Origin: Sulfurospirillum oryzae
Lineage (GTDB): Bacteria; Campylobacterota; Campylobacteria; Campylobacterales; Sulfurospirillaceae
Assembly: GCF_025770725.1 (NCBI RefSeq)
Contig: NZ_JANZKZ010000004.1
Coordinates: forward strand, 1-64,000
Reading direction: 5' to 3'
Length of the DNA stretch: 64,000 nt
Below the pieces are notes generated by a model, which worked only from the letters and a program-made list of their open reading frames with translations, was not told where the DNA came from and searched no databases. This document shows, piece after piece, positions 63,835-64,000 of the stretch (position 1 is its first letter; every line of letters begins with the position of its first letter). The position numbers and the translations under genes were made by a program.

Positions 63835-64000
63835 TGGAAACTATCTCTTATTTTGTACATGAATCAAGTTATCTTGATAAAAATATTGCTATTGGGAAGA
63901 ATACAAAGATTTGGCATTTTTCGCATATATTAAATGGCTCAAGCATAGGGGAAAATTGCTCTTTTGGACAAAATTGTGTAGTTGGTCCAAATGTTAGTAT
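63834..64000 (+). CDS. wbpD: Acetyltransferase of the WbpD/WlbB family (partial)
   Basis: Only the first 55 residues are in the window. Repeated hexapeptides (IGKNTKIWHFSHI, IGENCSFGQNCVVG) mark a left-handed beta-helix acyltransferase. With wbpB directly before it, the best fit is the N-acetyltransferase that acetylates the 3-amino group of the UDP-sugar. The 3' end lies beyond the window. Confidence 0.85.
   Translation, partial: METISYFVHESSYLDKNIAIGKNTKIWHFSHILNGSSIGENCSFGQNCVVGPNVS

Noticed and set aside
1-64000. tRNA or rRNA genes
   Set aside because: I looked through the gaps for tRNA arms and rRNA-like stretches and saw none; all gaps are short and AT-rich. A proper tRNA scan was not possible here.

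Overview
The window reads as a chromosome segment of a Campylobacterota bacterium, most like Sulfurospirillum. The case rests on the low-GC sequence, a Rieske PetA next to MnmG, CcoI/CcoS, a small cytochrome c553, Tpx, a dense set of c-di-GMP/HD signalling proteins, and an LOS heptose cluster of Campylobacter/Sulfurospirillum style. The genus is an inference from gene content; I could not search databases.

Layout. (1) 1-456: 5' part of petA (minus strand) and its promoter. (2) 457-26628: a complete 26.2-kb Tn7-like transposon with a 5-bp direct repeat AAAAA at each edge, inserted in the last codons of mnmG. Its left end carries tnsA-tnsB-tnsC-tniQ and its right end carries tnsE plus a small HTH gene, facing inward from the opposite end. 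The main cargo (5532-20458) is a seven-gene, tightly overlapping operon. It holds a DNA phosphorothioation module of the SspB-SspC-SspD type, an Mrr-like endonuclease, and a restriction module of the DptF-DptG-DptH (DndFGH-like) type. No cysteine desulfurase (SspA/DndA) or SspE is present. Other cargo: two metallophosphoesterases, and an AAA ATPase with an unknown 162-residue partner. (3) 26614-34795: mnmG, 5-oxoprolinase pxpABC, a chemotaxis receptor, ribE, pgeF and a small gene. (4) 34797-45750: tpx, three signalling proteins (SBP-SBP-GGDEF, tandem HD, GGDEF-EAL), an EamA exporter, the ccoI-ccoS copper/oxidase assembly pair, cytochrome c553 and a TPR protein. (5) 45751-56676: ADP-heptose synthesis (gmhB-hldD-hldE-gmhA, plus strand) facing an LOS assembly block (waaC, lipid A acyltransferase, O-antigen ligase, GT9, three GT2-like enzymes, waaF; minus strand). 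(6) 56744-64000: 3'-5' exonuclease, phosphomannomutase, rmlA, rmlB, a periplasmic-type ATP-dependent DNA ligase, and the start of a UDP-GlcNAc-derived diamino-uronic acid pathway (WbpA/TviB, WbpB, partial WbpD).

How it fits together. The transposon is a mobile defence island. SspBCD would place sulfur in the DNA backbone, drawing sulfur from a host desulfurase, and DptFGH plus the Mrr-like nuclease would attack DNA lacking the mark. The transposon end rebuilds the mnmG stop codon, so insertion costs the host only a changed C-terminal tail. tnsE lies directly downstream of mnmG on the same strand and may be read from the host promoter.

A separate, unexpected signal is the palindrome TTTACATGTAAA. 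The 8-bp core TACATGTA occurs 23 times in the 37 kb of host DNA to the right of the element, inside genes in two reading frames and in intergenic gaps. It never occurs in the 26-kb transposon or in the 6.3-kb LOS glycosyltransferase block. It looks like a highly iterated genome palindrome and marks which DNA is old in this chromosome.
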